A stretch of DNA of 64,000 nucleotides from Oscheius onirici. Taxonomy: Eukaryota > Nematoda > Chromadorea > Rhabditida > Rhabditidae. Both the position numbers and the translations under genes were made by a program. Within the stretch, counting starts at the first letter, position 1, and each line of letters opens with the position of its first letter. Shown one piece after another: positions 28,578-39,950 of the stretch. The notes beneath the pieces are model-generated. The model made no database searches. It saw nothing but the letters and a program-made list of their open reading frames with translations, and was not told the origin of the DNA. Where the stretch lies: the NCBI GenBank assembly GCA_932521025.1, contig OW051473.1, positions 6,386,001 through 6,450,000 of the forward strand, in the 5' to 3' direction.

Positions 28578-30320
28578 TCAAACTACGGTATCGTAAATAG
28601 GAAGCGGATATGTTTCGGCATTTTCCTCGGAAATGACAGGCGGAAATGTGGAGGGAACCGTCACAGGGTCAGGTGCTGTAAAGAAGTTCTGGAAATGCAT
28701 CCGCATGGAGAGAGAAAACTGCTGATCAAGGAGTGATTCCCAAATACGAGACGCATCCTCGTCCACTTCTTGTCGCACTTCGCTGAAAATAGAAACGAAG
28801 CTACTTTAGTAGAAAGGTCATCTTACACTATTCCAATGGCGGTCTTCCTTTTTGTGATCTCAAAGATGAAGTAGGGTTTTGCGACCTGGTACACCATCAG
28901 ATGCTCAGAGGGAGACATTTTGTAGGAGAATACTGTCTCCTTGAGATACTTATGAGTTTCAGTCTTGGAGACATACGTTTCGTTCTTCTGAAACATAAAT
29001 TTTGGCAGACAGTGTGGAAATCATTACTATGTATTTCAAATGGCAAGTTGTCGTAGAACAAGAGTCCAACGCTTCACAAGCTTCGTCAGACAGCTCTGGC
29101 GAGAAATTTTCGACGATTTTCTGGACGTTCGTTTCCTTCGCCATGATGACGCGAGTTTTCACCTTAAAAAGATCATTTCGTGGATGATATTTGTATTGCA
29201 TAAACCTTACCGGAAATGCGACGGTACTGAAAGAATGCGTTCTTGCAACTGCCGCTGAGGTATGCTTCAAATTCGGAGGGAAAAGTTCTTTCATTTTGAT
29301 GGTAGTCTCCTCGGGAACTCGGAGGAAGTGACCTAAATTCAGAGTAAACTTCAAAAACTATGAAAAACCGAACCTTTGTTATAGTTTTTCTTCGCTGCTC
29401 CATTCAACATTTTCAGCTCTTCTGCCAGTTTAAACTCGACATATTCAGAGAATTGAATGGCTAATGTCTCGACAATTTTTTGTATGTCCCGTGTGGTAAT
29501 GCTTCTTCCTGTTGTTGCCCAGTAGCTGAAAAAGTGTCTGGACTCAATCGTCCCGTACTTTAAAGTGACCAAAGGTTGGCTCTCATTTTAGTTTCTGTTA
29601 TCCCAGGAAGCCAGTAAGCTGTTTGCGGAGAACAAACTCGGGCTCTGACTAACTAGAATATTTAATCAGTGTCTCGGATATTAAAAATGACTCAAACATA
29701 CCTGTTTTGTCTGCGCAAGTACACTTGTTTTAATCGAAAGCGGGTACGAGCAAACGCCATGGCATAGACATAGAAATCGGGGCCGATCGAGGCACAACTG
29801 AACTTCATCACATTCAACCATCCGTAGACTCCTTTATCGTACTACAAGCGTTAAATTATTACTTCGAATATGTCCATACCTTGAAATCATTTTCAGAAAT
29901 AGAACCATATTTAAAATGAAGGCAATTCCCTAGCTCTTCTCTAATCATTGGAACGGGAATCCACGGCCTTTTTTTTATATCTCCCAAGTGCTCGTCCATT
30001 GGAATTTTTGTATAGTTTTCTAGCTGAGAACGATGAATACTGCATATAATGATAATAGGAAATATCTGGCACTTACACTCCAACACGGAAGAATGTATCA
30101 TTTGTAGCATCTTGCATCGGAACTATTTTTGAAGATCCTGTATTTGCCACTGATAAGAAATAAGTATAGTTGAGCTCAGTAGTTATAAATCTTCCTAAAC
30201 TCCATGCTGTTTCAAAAAAACACTCTTACCATATTGGGCATCTTTCAAGATTCGTTCAGCTTTAGGAGGTCGTTTGGTGAGAACAAAAGTGCAGAGAGGT
30301 AGAAGAAGGAGCGATTTCAT
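28578..30320 (-). CDS. Unrecognised secreted protein, apparent frameshift in exon 5
   Basis: I do not recognise the family. Exons (minus strand): 30230-30320, 30078-30149, 29880-30039, 29702-29841, about 29374-29644, then four more down to the stop at 28578-28580, near 500 aa. The start MKSLLLLPL looks like a short signal peptide; no transmembrane helix follows. Cysteines are few; the C-terminus is Pro-rich and ends with the residues DTVV. Conserved-looking blocks are KRPWIPVPMIREELG and IGPDFYVYAMAFARTRF. In exon 5 the frame entering from exon 4 (ending YWLPGITETK) does not meet the frame continuing to the end (starting ESQPLVTLKYG): they are joined if one base is added to an A4 run (29586-29589). 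A weak acceptor at 29580 could avoid the shift by dropping about 20 codons. A TATA-like tttataaa lies near 30409-30416, about 90 nt upstream. Confidence 0.6.
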
Positions 30321-31191
30321 TGAAGGCGCCAAAAGGGAGTGGACAATCCCCTTATGTAGACTTCTTCTTTGTGATTCAAAGCTGACCAGCAAACAGACAA
30401 AGCTCTTTATAAATACGACCTTCGGAACTTTCTTCAGTTCCTTATTTGGATGATAGGGATCCCCCGTCTAGAAGATCGGATAGCTAACAATTTTGTACTT
30501 GTCATTTTGAAATTGGAAATAAGTTGTTTGCCTGTTACATTCGTTGTTGTAGCTAACAAAATATTATTTTATCCTAACGAACTCATAGTACGACTATAAA
30601 TTGCTTGGTAACGGTCATCTCTCCTACTCGAGTAGATTACTGCTTCCGGTCGGAAGCAATATCTCCAAGAATAAATCACATTGTCAGTTGATGCGTCCTC
30701 ATATATCCTGAAAAAAAACGAAGGAATTTTCCCCTGAAGGGTTCGATGAAGTCTCTGGCTGCCAGTGCAGACTAAATGTAAACAAACAACAACCCGTTTT
30801 GGGTGGCAAACAAGATAACTTCTTCAATTTCTCATTGTTGACAAGAAGGAAAAAAAGACCTTTTCCTGGTGTCATTAGATCTAACAGGGAATCAGCTGAT
30901 CGACAGCTGACGATTTTGGCGCAGGAGAAATTAAATGGCTTCCTTGCTGCCAAAATCACGTTTCGCAAGACGTTATCTCCACATTTCTGACACTTTTGTT
31001 GCTCATTCAGATGTTTATGTTGAGTGATTCCTTGTTGAACACTCTTGTTTTGCCTCTCTCCAGACGAGACTCTCCCTCTTCTAGAGAGACGCAGACGAGG
31101 AGGGGTTGGACGACAGCCAAGGCGGGCCCCCACGCGATGCGTATGCGACGCGATTCGCCACAGTCGCCAGTGCGGTAGAATAGAGCGCGCT
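30321..31191. promoter_or_regulatory. Divergent intergenic region
   Basis: 870 bp between two divergent genes. On the minus side a TATTTATAAAG box near 30408-30418 sits about 90 nt upstream of the start. The rest shows no gene; TG/CA-rich and GC-rich pieces occur near 31080-31190. Confidence 0.4.
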
Positions 31192-31823
31192 ATGTTGGCG
31201 CCAATTATTACTAAGGACATGAAATTATTTCCTACACGACCTCTGCCCTCCCACATCAAGAACGTTCGTAGTAGAGCTCAGTCGCTAGACCAAGTTTCTG
31301 CTCTCCAGAATGCTGGATGCATTAATGGCCGCGTCGTTCCCGTTCGCCCGAGAAGTTCTCAATCTACTGGTAATTTGCCCTCCTCAGTCACTCGAAGCCC
31401 TCCATCCACGGTCAGAAAACCGACACTGTCTTCGATTCAAGAAGGAGTGGAACTCAGTGACCGCGCTGATGCCTCCTTTTCTCTAAATGCGTGAGTTTCT
31501 GGGAATGTTTTGCGCATGTTGTTATGTTCCTTTAACACTCTCACTTCCGCTTTGCTTACCGGTTTATCTGCAGAGTTGATTCTTCTTCTAAAAATGGGCT
31601 ATCTGGGCCGGTGAAGAAAATGACTCCTTCTCAAGCAGCCAAAATTGATGCCGCCAAGAAGAGCAAACTCTCCACAGGCAGCTCTTCTGATTCGGCTTCT
31701 GATGACGGCGGAGAGCGAAAAGAGAACAAAAAAAGGAAAAGCGTCGTCAAGTGGATAACTTCAGCTTTTCGAAAAAGCTCAAAAGAGGACGACAGTGAGA
31801 ATATGAGCACGATATCCAGCTAG
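31192..31823 (+). CDS. Small Ser/Lys-rich protein of unknown function
   Basis: Two exons, 31192-31490 and 31574-31823, join in frame (GT-AG) to 182 aa. No family recognised. The N-terminal half has a QSLDQVSAL motif and a Ser/Pro/Arg-rich stretch; the C-terminal half is low complexity with a Ser/Asp block and then a Lys-rich basic patch (KENKKRKSVVKW) followed by ITSAFRK and an acidic Ser-rich end, MSTISS. The basic patch could be a nuclear localisation or membrane-binding signal; that is inference. The stop codon TAG is followed at once by a good donor (gtgagt), so a 3' UTR intron or an alternative 3' exon is likely. The start is the first in-frame Met; upstream frame contains no other ATG. 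Confidence 0.55.
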
Positions 31824-31829
31824 GTGAGT

Positions 31830-32880
31830 AACCAAAGGCTAACATGGTGTCTTTTGTTTGTTAACTTAAAAGGGCACTCTGAACTAATGAAACTAAAATC
31901 ACATCAACGTCAATTTCGTCTCCTTTTCCGAGGTTGACTCAATTATAAGAGAACGTTCAAAATATGACCTCCTACTAATTAGTGGTTTCAGCGATCACTG
32001 CTCGGATACTACTCCTCTCTTCCCGCATTAAAGTGAGTCCATATTTTTTGACATTCACGCTCTTACCTAAAAGCGGCCACCTTTGCAAACCTCATTACGT
32101 GTGCACTCGCTTTTTTCACGTTGCTATTCTAGGTCTCTAATCGTTATGAACATTGAAATTTTAACCCTGTTTGCTTGTCGTCTGTGGTATCACAAAGTAC
32201 ATGTTGCAGGATTCTTCAAATTCACATCTGTGATCATATTATGGGCCATGCTTTGAACGTGTGATACTCTCTTCCATGAAGATCCCTGCATAAATCTAGT
32301 CACTCCACATCAACAGGTATTATTCATTCAGCTAGTCATTCCCGAAATCTAGTAGCTCTGTAAATATTTTTCCCTACTTGAATCTCTTGCCCTCTTTCGA
32401 ATGTCTAGCCATATTCTGTCCATGGTGACGGAGCCAAAGCCGTCTCTGGTCGAGAGGGAAAAAAGAGGATCCGCATTCCGATATTCGCTTTCGAGAAAAT
32501 CCTGGCCAAAAGGTCTTCTTTTAATCCTCGACCACCAAGCCAAAATGCCATTTGATACGGTTGTATGTGGTGATCACACATTGAATAAGTTATTTGTCTA
32601 GACTTGTTAACTTTTTTTGCAATCATAATAGCCAGAAGTTGTTAGCCCAATAGATTCTGGCGTAAGTTGCTCACGTCATGATGTCAAAAGACGTTGCCCG
32701 CAAGGGGGCAGACTTTGGGAGAGGACCACACTAAACAATGCAGCTCTATTTATGACCGGAAGTTCTCAGCAAGACAAAGTTAAGAACACCTCAAAACATG
32801 GAACTCATGAGCCAGTTGTATTTTTCTGTTGTGTATTGCTTTCTAGTTTTCAAACATTTTGCGAGAAACCCTTCGAGACT
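31830..32880. other. Noncoding stretch
   Basis: No supported gene between the stop at 31823 and the 3' end of the minus-strand membrane-protein gene. AATAAA for that gene (TTTATT on +) is at 32888-32893. Confidence 0.45.
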
Positions 32881-33004
32881 TTAAAAATTTATTCGCACAG
32901 GGATGGTTTAAGTGTCTCTACCGGGAAAACAAAACAAAAGAAGGATGACACACGTGGTGAGAACTGCGGTTCAAGAGCGTACCCTATATTGAGAAAAGAC
33001 ATGC

Positions 33005-34465
33005 TTAAGCCTTCTGGAGCTCGTCTGAATAGCCTTGACCGCGAACGCACATGTAGATACCCAGAGCGAACATGAGGAAGAATCCAGCTCCGACGAAAGC
33101 GGCTTGGATGATCAGCTCAGTGTTATCGGGCTCGAATTCGATGTCAATCAACTCCTCCACCTGAAAATTATATGTTTTATTTGAGAACAAACATTTTTAT
33201 GACTGTCAAACGACCGATATCACATTTTTGCACACTCTTGCTGAATCACAAGGTCCTAAGCACCGGCAGAAGTTGAAAACAAGCACTCGCGACTCTTGGT
33301 TTCACAATATTTAGACAATGGAATGTCATTGCTCCGGTGCAAAAAAACACGGAGAGAAGCAATTGGTCACAGTCATTAATGGGCCCACTTTTGAGACATT
33401 TTTTCTGCAACACCCGCGCATTTCAAATGGCACACTTCCCGCACATTAGTGAGCAAATTTGCAGGCCTGGTCGCCGATAAGTATTCTGTTCAAGGGTCAA
33501 ACAGCGCTGTTCTCTAGACACGTTGTTTCTTTTTAATTTTGAATGTTTCAGCAAATTGTATAGATTTTGAGCCGCATTCTTTCCGCTGTTTCTCTATTTC
33601 AATTTTTCTGTACCTAAGCAGCAACCATGGTATCGTATTTGTTGTTTGTTGCAGAACTTTTATGATTATCTGTTTACGGCTATCTCATATTCGTTGTGAA
33701 ACTACAAAAAGCATTATAGTCTTTTGTTTTATAAAGGGTTTTTGGACGCTATCTGAACTATCTGAAACGGTGAGTTATTTGCACCGGCTACTCAAATACT
33801 GCGGGGTTTCACCCTCCATCTACCAAAGACACTCACATATTTGATTTCCTCAACATCGAGATCGGCAATCTTGTCAAGATGACCCATAGCCTTCAGACGA
33901 GTGACGATTGACTCTGCATCCACAAAGTCGTCCTGTTCGAAAGGCATCTCGGTCTCGTTGTTGTCCTTCTTCAAGATGGCGAACTGAACGACAAGTTTGT
34001 CTTCGGTTCCTTCACAGCTGGCACGAAGAAGAATGATATCATCCTAAAAAGGGTTCTTTCTTCAAGAAATATAGTGCGGCTAACTTCTTCAACCCTGAGA
34101 GACGTGGCGATTGTTTCCTTGAACTGATCTTCTGGGAAGTCATCATGTCCATCATTTTCGTCCAGGTTGAACTCTACGGAAACAGCAGAAAAGCTGAACT
34201 CTTCGTGGTCCTTATCGTCAATGAGATTATTACAAGACTGCTCAGGAACGGGGTTCTCCTAAAATATTTTTCAATGATTGTAGTATTGACTCTATTACAT
34301 CTATCGCTGAAACGGCGCAGACACATTTGTGCTCTTCGCTGTCGGCGTTACAGACCTAAAATCGTATTTTGTTCAGTAAAAATCTAAGAAGGCAACCTGG
34401 TGGTTTTCCATGGGGCAGATGGAAGCCAGAACCAGTGGCAAGAGCACTGCCCAAGAAAGATGCAT
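33005..34465 (-). CDS. Type I single-pass membrane protein, nematode-specific
   Basis: Five exons (34397-34465, 34299-34355, then about 34090-34260, 33838-34045, 33005-33160) give about 220 aa. Residues 1-17 form a signal peptide (MHLSWAVLLPLVLAS). A short Cys motif CNADSEEHKCVC follows, then an acidic extracellular region of about 120 residues with one N-glycosylation sequon (NNET) and a pattern that could be a SEA-like or other small alpha/beta fold. A single transmembrane helix (about 190-210, AAFVGAGFFLMFALGIYMCV) precedes a short cytoplasmic tail with a GYSDEL sequence. The last intron is long (about 670 nt). I do not recognise a named family. Poly(A) signal at 32888-32893 on the minus strand. 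Confidence 0.7.
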
Positions 34466-35469
34466 TCTGAAAAATGAGATTGTAAGTTAGGGACCTCTGT
34501 AGCATAACAAGAAGCCAAAAATCTGAAGAGGGGACGCATTTGACGAGACACTGAAGAGAAGGGCGGTTGTTAGGTTAAGAGCAGGCAGCGCTCGGTGTTT
34601 AGATAGCGCCGGCATCTTCTCGACTCGAGAGCTCGGAACATCGCTGCCGATTCTATGGATGGCATTGCGTAAATGCCTTTGATATACATGTAAAACAGTA
34701 TAGTTGAGAACTCGACAAACGTGCTTATCTTCTGCTGTAACTAAAAGAGAGTGGGCATTGCGTGTGTGTAACTGAATTGATTTTATTCGGGTTCTAAAGT
34801 CTAAAAACAAAAATCAAACATTTCATAAAAATTCATCCATAAAAATCTAAATTAATGGTTCCCTGTTGCTAGGCAGTCTTGACAAAAAGTGAAGCATCGA
34901 TTCGGCTACAAAGAAGTCAGGAAGCTAAACTCTACGGAGAGGACATTCTTCCAAGTGGCCAGCTCAAACATCCTCGAAGAATGTTAACATTGTATTTAAG
35001 AGTTTGAGCCGTACCGAAGACGAAGAAACATCTCAATAAAATATTCATTTGGTTATACATGTAGCACGAACCATTGATATGTTCCTTATCAAAGAAAAGG
35101 AGAAAAAATCTTACAAAACATAGAAGAGATGTCCTATCTTTCTACAGGGCTTGACTAGAGGCACTCAGCGATTCAGCAAGGGACAAAAACTATACGGAGC
35201 AGTAACATGGGTACAATATCACATGGAACGGGTTAAACATTATTTACGGGAGAAGTGAATTAGACAATTCTACAGCTGGGGCTGTAAAATTCAAGGATCT
35301 GTTTGTTGTGAATAGATAGAGAAGGGGACGAAATCTCTAAAATACTACCAAGGGGTCGAAATGAGCAGGCTTGTGGCAGTGCGGCGCTGCTAACGCGGGA
35401 AAATGACACTCTGCATTGTCTCGAGGCCCTGAATCAGTGTTTTATAGCGAGAGCAAACTTGGCCAGACC
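34466..35469. other. Noncoding stretch
   Basis: About 1 kb between two minus-strand genes: promoter of the membrane-protein gene on the left, 3' region of the next gene on the right. No supported gene. Confidence 0.45.
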
Positions 35470-37038
35470 TTAATCGTCCTCGCAAGGGTCGATGTAGTCC
35501 TCGTGGTCGGGATCACGATATTCCGAGAAACGGCTCGTAATTGGGCGGTTTCTGAAAGATTCGTGGTATTTTCGATGTGTAAAGTGTTTTTGTGGGGATT
35601 GAAAGATTTGCTGTTGAATTTTAATGAAGTTTGATTGTTAAAAATAGTGTGTTGGAGAGAAGTTTGACTTTGTTTTACCTGCGATCCCACTCAATTTGCT
35701 TTATTCTTCTAAAGAGATTTAAAGTTAGCGTACATTTAATAATTTGGTATACTAACCTGTTAATGCTCTCCAAACTGATCGGGTTGCTATCACGAACTTC
35801 CTTTCCGAGACTCTCAAAACGCTGCTCCCAGAACTTGGGGGTTCGAAGAGCTGCACTCAAAAATGAGGAGTTGTTGCTACGCCAATCCGTATCTCCCTTT
35901 GTGAACATGTATCCAGATAGCGGAGCCGATCCCTTTCCAGTAACTTCACCGACAAGCTTCGATTCCCACTCTTGAGGCCTAAAGCTTCCCATGATATCTA
36001 GAAAGGTTGTGTTCACACCTCCGCGGTACGTATTTTCCTTCCGGCCTCTTGAACATGTTGACGGAATGCTGTAGGTCAAAGTCAAAGTAGTCAGGATCAT
36101 CTCTATTGGGACGAGAGTAGTAGGGGCGAGGTGTGTACATCTGTAACTGGTCGTTAAAGCTGAAATGTTTCTGACTTACAGAAAAATCGTAGTCATCCTT
36201 TTCAGAGGCGGATCCAGAGGCAGGCTCTGGAGCTCGTCGGAATTCTTTCGTGGTGTAGTTCCTGGTAGCAGCGGAAAGAGGAAGAGATTTCAAAAGTCTG
36301 AACACTCGTTTGAGATACCGTTGATGCTGAACTAACCTCGATTCTACATCTCTAGCAATGTCTTCATATCGAGATTCAATTCCCTGAGAGAGTGAAACAG
36401 CCGGGGCAGCATATGGTCCGGAACCAGCTAAAGGTTCGTTGTGCATTGAAATAAAATAAGTAGGACTTACAAGCAAAAACGTTGCTCATCGAGCCTGAAG
36501 ACATTAGTCGAGAGCGGTCAGATGTTGATGGCATGGTAACACTGCTGGCCGATCTGTATAAACAGCCTTTACAATAAAACGTAGCTGACTACCTTATGCT
36601 AGGCACGAATCCAGTGTCTGAATGAAGATAACGGAAGGGGCTGGAGTCATCCCTTCGACGGCGAGGCCGCGAGAGGGTGTTCTCCAAAAACTCCTGCTCG
36701 TCTTTAGTCCTTTCAACGGTCCTCCGAGCCTAAAAAACAAAAATAGCCAATAAGAAACGAAAAGCAATGTGAACGGAGAGAGTCGGGTTCCCGCAACCAT
36801 ATCTTATCACATTGATCTGGGACATCCCCTGATCAAGTTTTTCAAACTTAAACTAATTGTTGCTGTCGAAACGAACCTTGCGGTACGAGTCCGTGACACT
36901 TTCTTGCAGGTTTTTCCATGCTGGCTTTCTGTCCTCAGAAAGCTCTGAGAGTCTATCATCAAAATCGATTCTCTTGAAAGTTGGCGGGTTCCTCGGATAG
37001 ACGGGTACACTGAAATTTTGTTCAGATTTGCCGACCAT
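35470..37038 (-). CDS. Arg/Tyr/Ser-rich cytoplasmic protein of unknown function
   Basis: About eight or nine exons on the minus strand, the first 36877-37038 and the second 36593-36729, ending at the stop 35470-35472; about 350 aa. No signal peptide or membrane helix. Composition is rich in Arg, Ser, Asp and Tyr, with repeated RRRR and DYxD patches and a C-terminal DPDHEDYIDP block. Segments that look conserved are NPPTFKRIDFDDRL, EEF-like KDEQEFLENTL and WESKLVGEVTG. The splice from the PEGKYVPR segment to PQEWESKL uses a 40-nt intron that stays in frame, which I prefer over reading through. Function unknown; a cytoskeletal or sarcomere-associated role would be only a guess from composition. 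Confidence 0.65.
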
Positions 37039-37425
37039 TTCTTGCTCTGTCGCACATTGTCACATGTCCGCATTTTTTTTGACAAATCGGCACTTTATTG
37101 CGGTTTTCTTGTTGCCGCGCTGTTTGCGTACTATGAGTGGCGTAGGCCGGATCGGCTAAGATTTCAGGAATTCGATCGATTCCGAGATTTAGCTGCACCT
37201 GCTCAAAAGTATATGTCTTTGAGGTCCCTCGAGTTGAGAAAAGTTAGTTCTCTCTTTCGATGTAATGTTGCACTTTCCCTTGTGAAAGAGCTCCGGTTTG
37301 TGGCTAGGCGACCCAGGGTCATTTCACACGTCATAATTAACACCACATTTCATGGAGTAGACAACAAAACCTCGCTCAAACGTCAGAAGATACACCAAAA
37401 CGACACTAAGAACATATGATTCTCG

Positions 37426-37849
37426 TTAGGCACTATTTGGTTTGAGTGCTTTACTACGAGGACCACGTCGACAGGCACTCAAAGCCGGCCTACACAACTA
37501 CGCAATGGCATCGTGAGAGTGAAATGAAAAGGACAAACCTAGAAACTGAAAAAGCTCCACTATCTGGACTAGCTGATCTGCTCTTAAGAATCCCTAAACC
37601 AGCGTTAGGAGAGATAGGACGCAGGGTAGCCGGCACCGACGACTTCATTCCAAGCAGTTCCATTGACTCGGCTACCAAGGCTGCAGAAGCATCTGACATC
37701 CTGGTCGACCTCTTAATTGACAAGTTATATTTACGAATAACAGCTGTTAACACCTGAACGAGATCTGACGAGTCCACTGAAATTTTTGGAACAAACGTGG
37801 CTGGCGCGGGTGTGATTGCGTCATCCTTCCTTTCCTCTGGTTCAGTCAT
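37426..37849 (-). CDS. Small hypothetical protein (uncertain gene)
   Basis: Frame from Met at 37847-37849 to a stop at 37426-37428, with two plausible short introns (about 45 and 50 nt), giving about 110 aa. Contains an Ala/Ser helix-like part (SDASAALVAESMELLGM) and a Ser/Pro/Arg-rich end. The C-terminal exon joins in frame to PALSACRRGPR. No family recognised. The frame stays open upstream of the Met without an ATG, so the true start may lie in an exon I cannot see. Confidence 0.35.
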
Positions 37850-38685
37850 TACCTCAAACGGTAAAAGTTTAGTCTTGAGCAAAGAGGAAGAAAAGCTCGA
37901 ATGATCAATATGCTTGTAGTGGTTTAAAGTACCCGATAGCCGAAGGAGGACGGCTGTTCTTCGACGGATCGATGCCACTTTTAGAAAAAAGCGAGGAGGA
38001 ATAACGAAAATTTGGATGATATGGGTCGGCTCTTTTCAAGAGAAATTGGCGGCATATGCTGTGAAAAGCAGTGGGTAGGATGAGTCAAGAGTTTAAACAA
38101 AACTAGAAAATAAATAAAAGCAGAATATAAAAACGGCATTCCACTAAATACGGCTCACATAGCAACTTAGATACGAAAAGTTTTTAGTTGAAGCGGTAAA
38201 TAAATAAAACAACCGGTACCTCAGATCACAGATCAAAAGTATGCATCAATGAAAACGATCACCTAGTACTAGGGCATAACAGTTGTCCACTTCTGCTGAT
38301 TATAATTGAAACAACCAAATTAAACTCGATAAAATGAGGGAGCGAAACATGGTCGGCGGTGGCGTGGGTTTGTTGTGCGAGCACTGCTCTCGTGCGCTGT
38401 AAAGCGCGCTCGGCTCCCAGCGACTTCGTGCCGAACTGCGTGGCCAGCGCAACTCACAACGTACCGGTGGTCTTCCATATAGCTTTTTGCAACATGTTGA
38501 AGTAATTAGGGAATACTAACAGCTCTTTTAGAATGCTACTTTGAGAAAAAACACAAAAGTTCAAGGATATCTCAAGGTGTGGACTTGGTAAAGCGCGAGA
38601 TAAAAGCAAACAGTGAAGTTTACCATCCACTACTGTTCTTCTGGGAATCTGGTTGGCTGCAAAGACGAGAGTTATTTTATTTGGG
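37850..38685. other. Noncoding stretch
   Basis: About 800 bp without a supported gene. A GC-rich block at about 38341-38460 stands out from the AT-rich surroundings. TTTATT at 38686-38691 is the poly(A) signal (minus strand) of the next gene. Confidence 0.4.
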
Positions 38686-38760
38686 ATATATGAGAGTAAA
38701 ACTATACAGATTTTTGAGATTCGGTGATGACAGTGTGAGCTTAAAAACTTTCTGGCTTCT

Positions 38761-39950
38761 CTAGACCGGCATACAACTTGCTGTTTTCTTCGAGAAGAAC
38801 CAGAATAGCGGCTGGTCGGGTATGCAGCCAGTGCCAGGCGGGCATGGACATTCTTCCCTAAAAGCTGCTGTTTAACAAATGTTTTTTGAAGAAACTACAT
38901 TATGTACTCCTCGTCCATATCCAGACTTCCGCAGTAGCCCCCGGCGGGGCAGTATTGGGGCTGAAAAAATTAGAATCAAAGAGCGAAGATATGTTTTGCA
39001 CTTCACACTGACAGGACAGTTTTTGATTACTCCAAAAAGATAAGATTTTTGTTTTAAGAAGTTCAAGGAAAGCAATCCATCACACTAATCACCGGTCACA
39101 GTTGAAGATTCCGTAATTTGAACTGTCTTTCGCTGGTAGACGACCTGTCCGTAAGATGCCAACCCCTGAATTAGCCGCCAATAGCTGTGCTTTCTGTTTA
39201 GATAACAAAGGAAACATAGCTTCGGAAAACAGTTTCATAGGAAATCGGTACATAGGGAAAGATATTCACAAATGTTTAGTACAAGGGAGATTCGGGTTAA
39301 CTCTTGGTAGCATTCGAAGGTTGCAGGGAAACGGAAAAAGATAATGAACAGAAAAAGATATATACAGAAGAAATAGTAACGTCGTTGTGGACGAAGAAGA
39401 CAACATAATATTGGGTTGAAGGGAACATTAGAACGCTTCGTTTTCGATTTTCTTAAGTCTTGTTAGACCACGTAAGGTTGGTGGCTTACCAGTCCACAAT
39501 AGAAGTGGATAGTGCCGTCGGCATCTTCTGGTCCCTTGACCAGGGACAGTCCCTCGGGGCAACGGCAATGGACCGAGGTCAGGAGACCGCTGATGGAACT
39601 GGCGTACTCGTCCGGACGAGAACATTCTGAGACAGTTCGCTGTTGGCAGAACTAAACGTCACGATTGTTCCCAATCCCAAAAATTTGCCTACCCGATATT
39701 CAGTTCCGTCGACAACTGTGGCATATTCCGGTCCCTTGGGGCACTCCTTGAGATCAGGACAAAGACACAGTGAGAATGTGTATGGAGCGTTAAAGTAAGA
39801 GCAGCTCTGCTCTGGAGTGCAGATTGCACGGTTGGGGAAGCCCCTCTGGATATAAAATAAACTAAATCTATTAAATGTACTCACCAGGACACTGTTAGCG
39901 TTAGTTGAAGCAAGGATGATAGCGAAGAGCACTGTAGATACAGCAAGCAT
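38761..39950 (-). CDS. Cys-rich secreted protein, three similar disulfide-type modules
   Basis: Exons read to 179 aa: Met 39948-39950 with signal peptide (MLAVSTVLFAIILASTNA), then three Cys-rich segments (CTPEQSC...CLCPDLKEC; CQQRTVSEC...CRCPEGLSL; CPAGGYC...ECPCPPGTGC) of similar C-x-C-P pattern, one per exon group. About 15 cysteines. This looks like a small extracellular protein with EGF-like or other short disulfide knots; I do not recognise the family and assign no activity. The intron between the second and third modules is about 520 nt. A TATA-like box (CATATAAAG on the minus strand) lies near 40040-40048, some 90 nt before the start. Confidence 0.75.
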
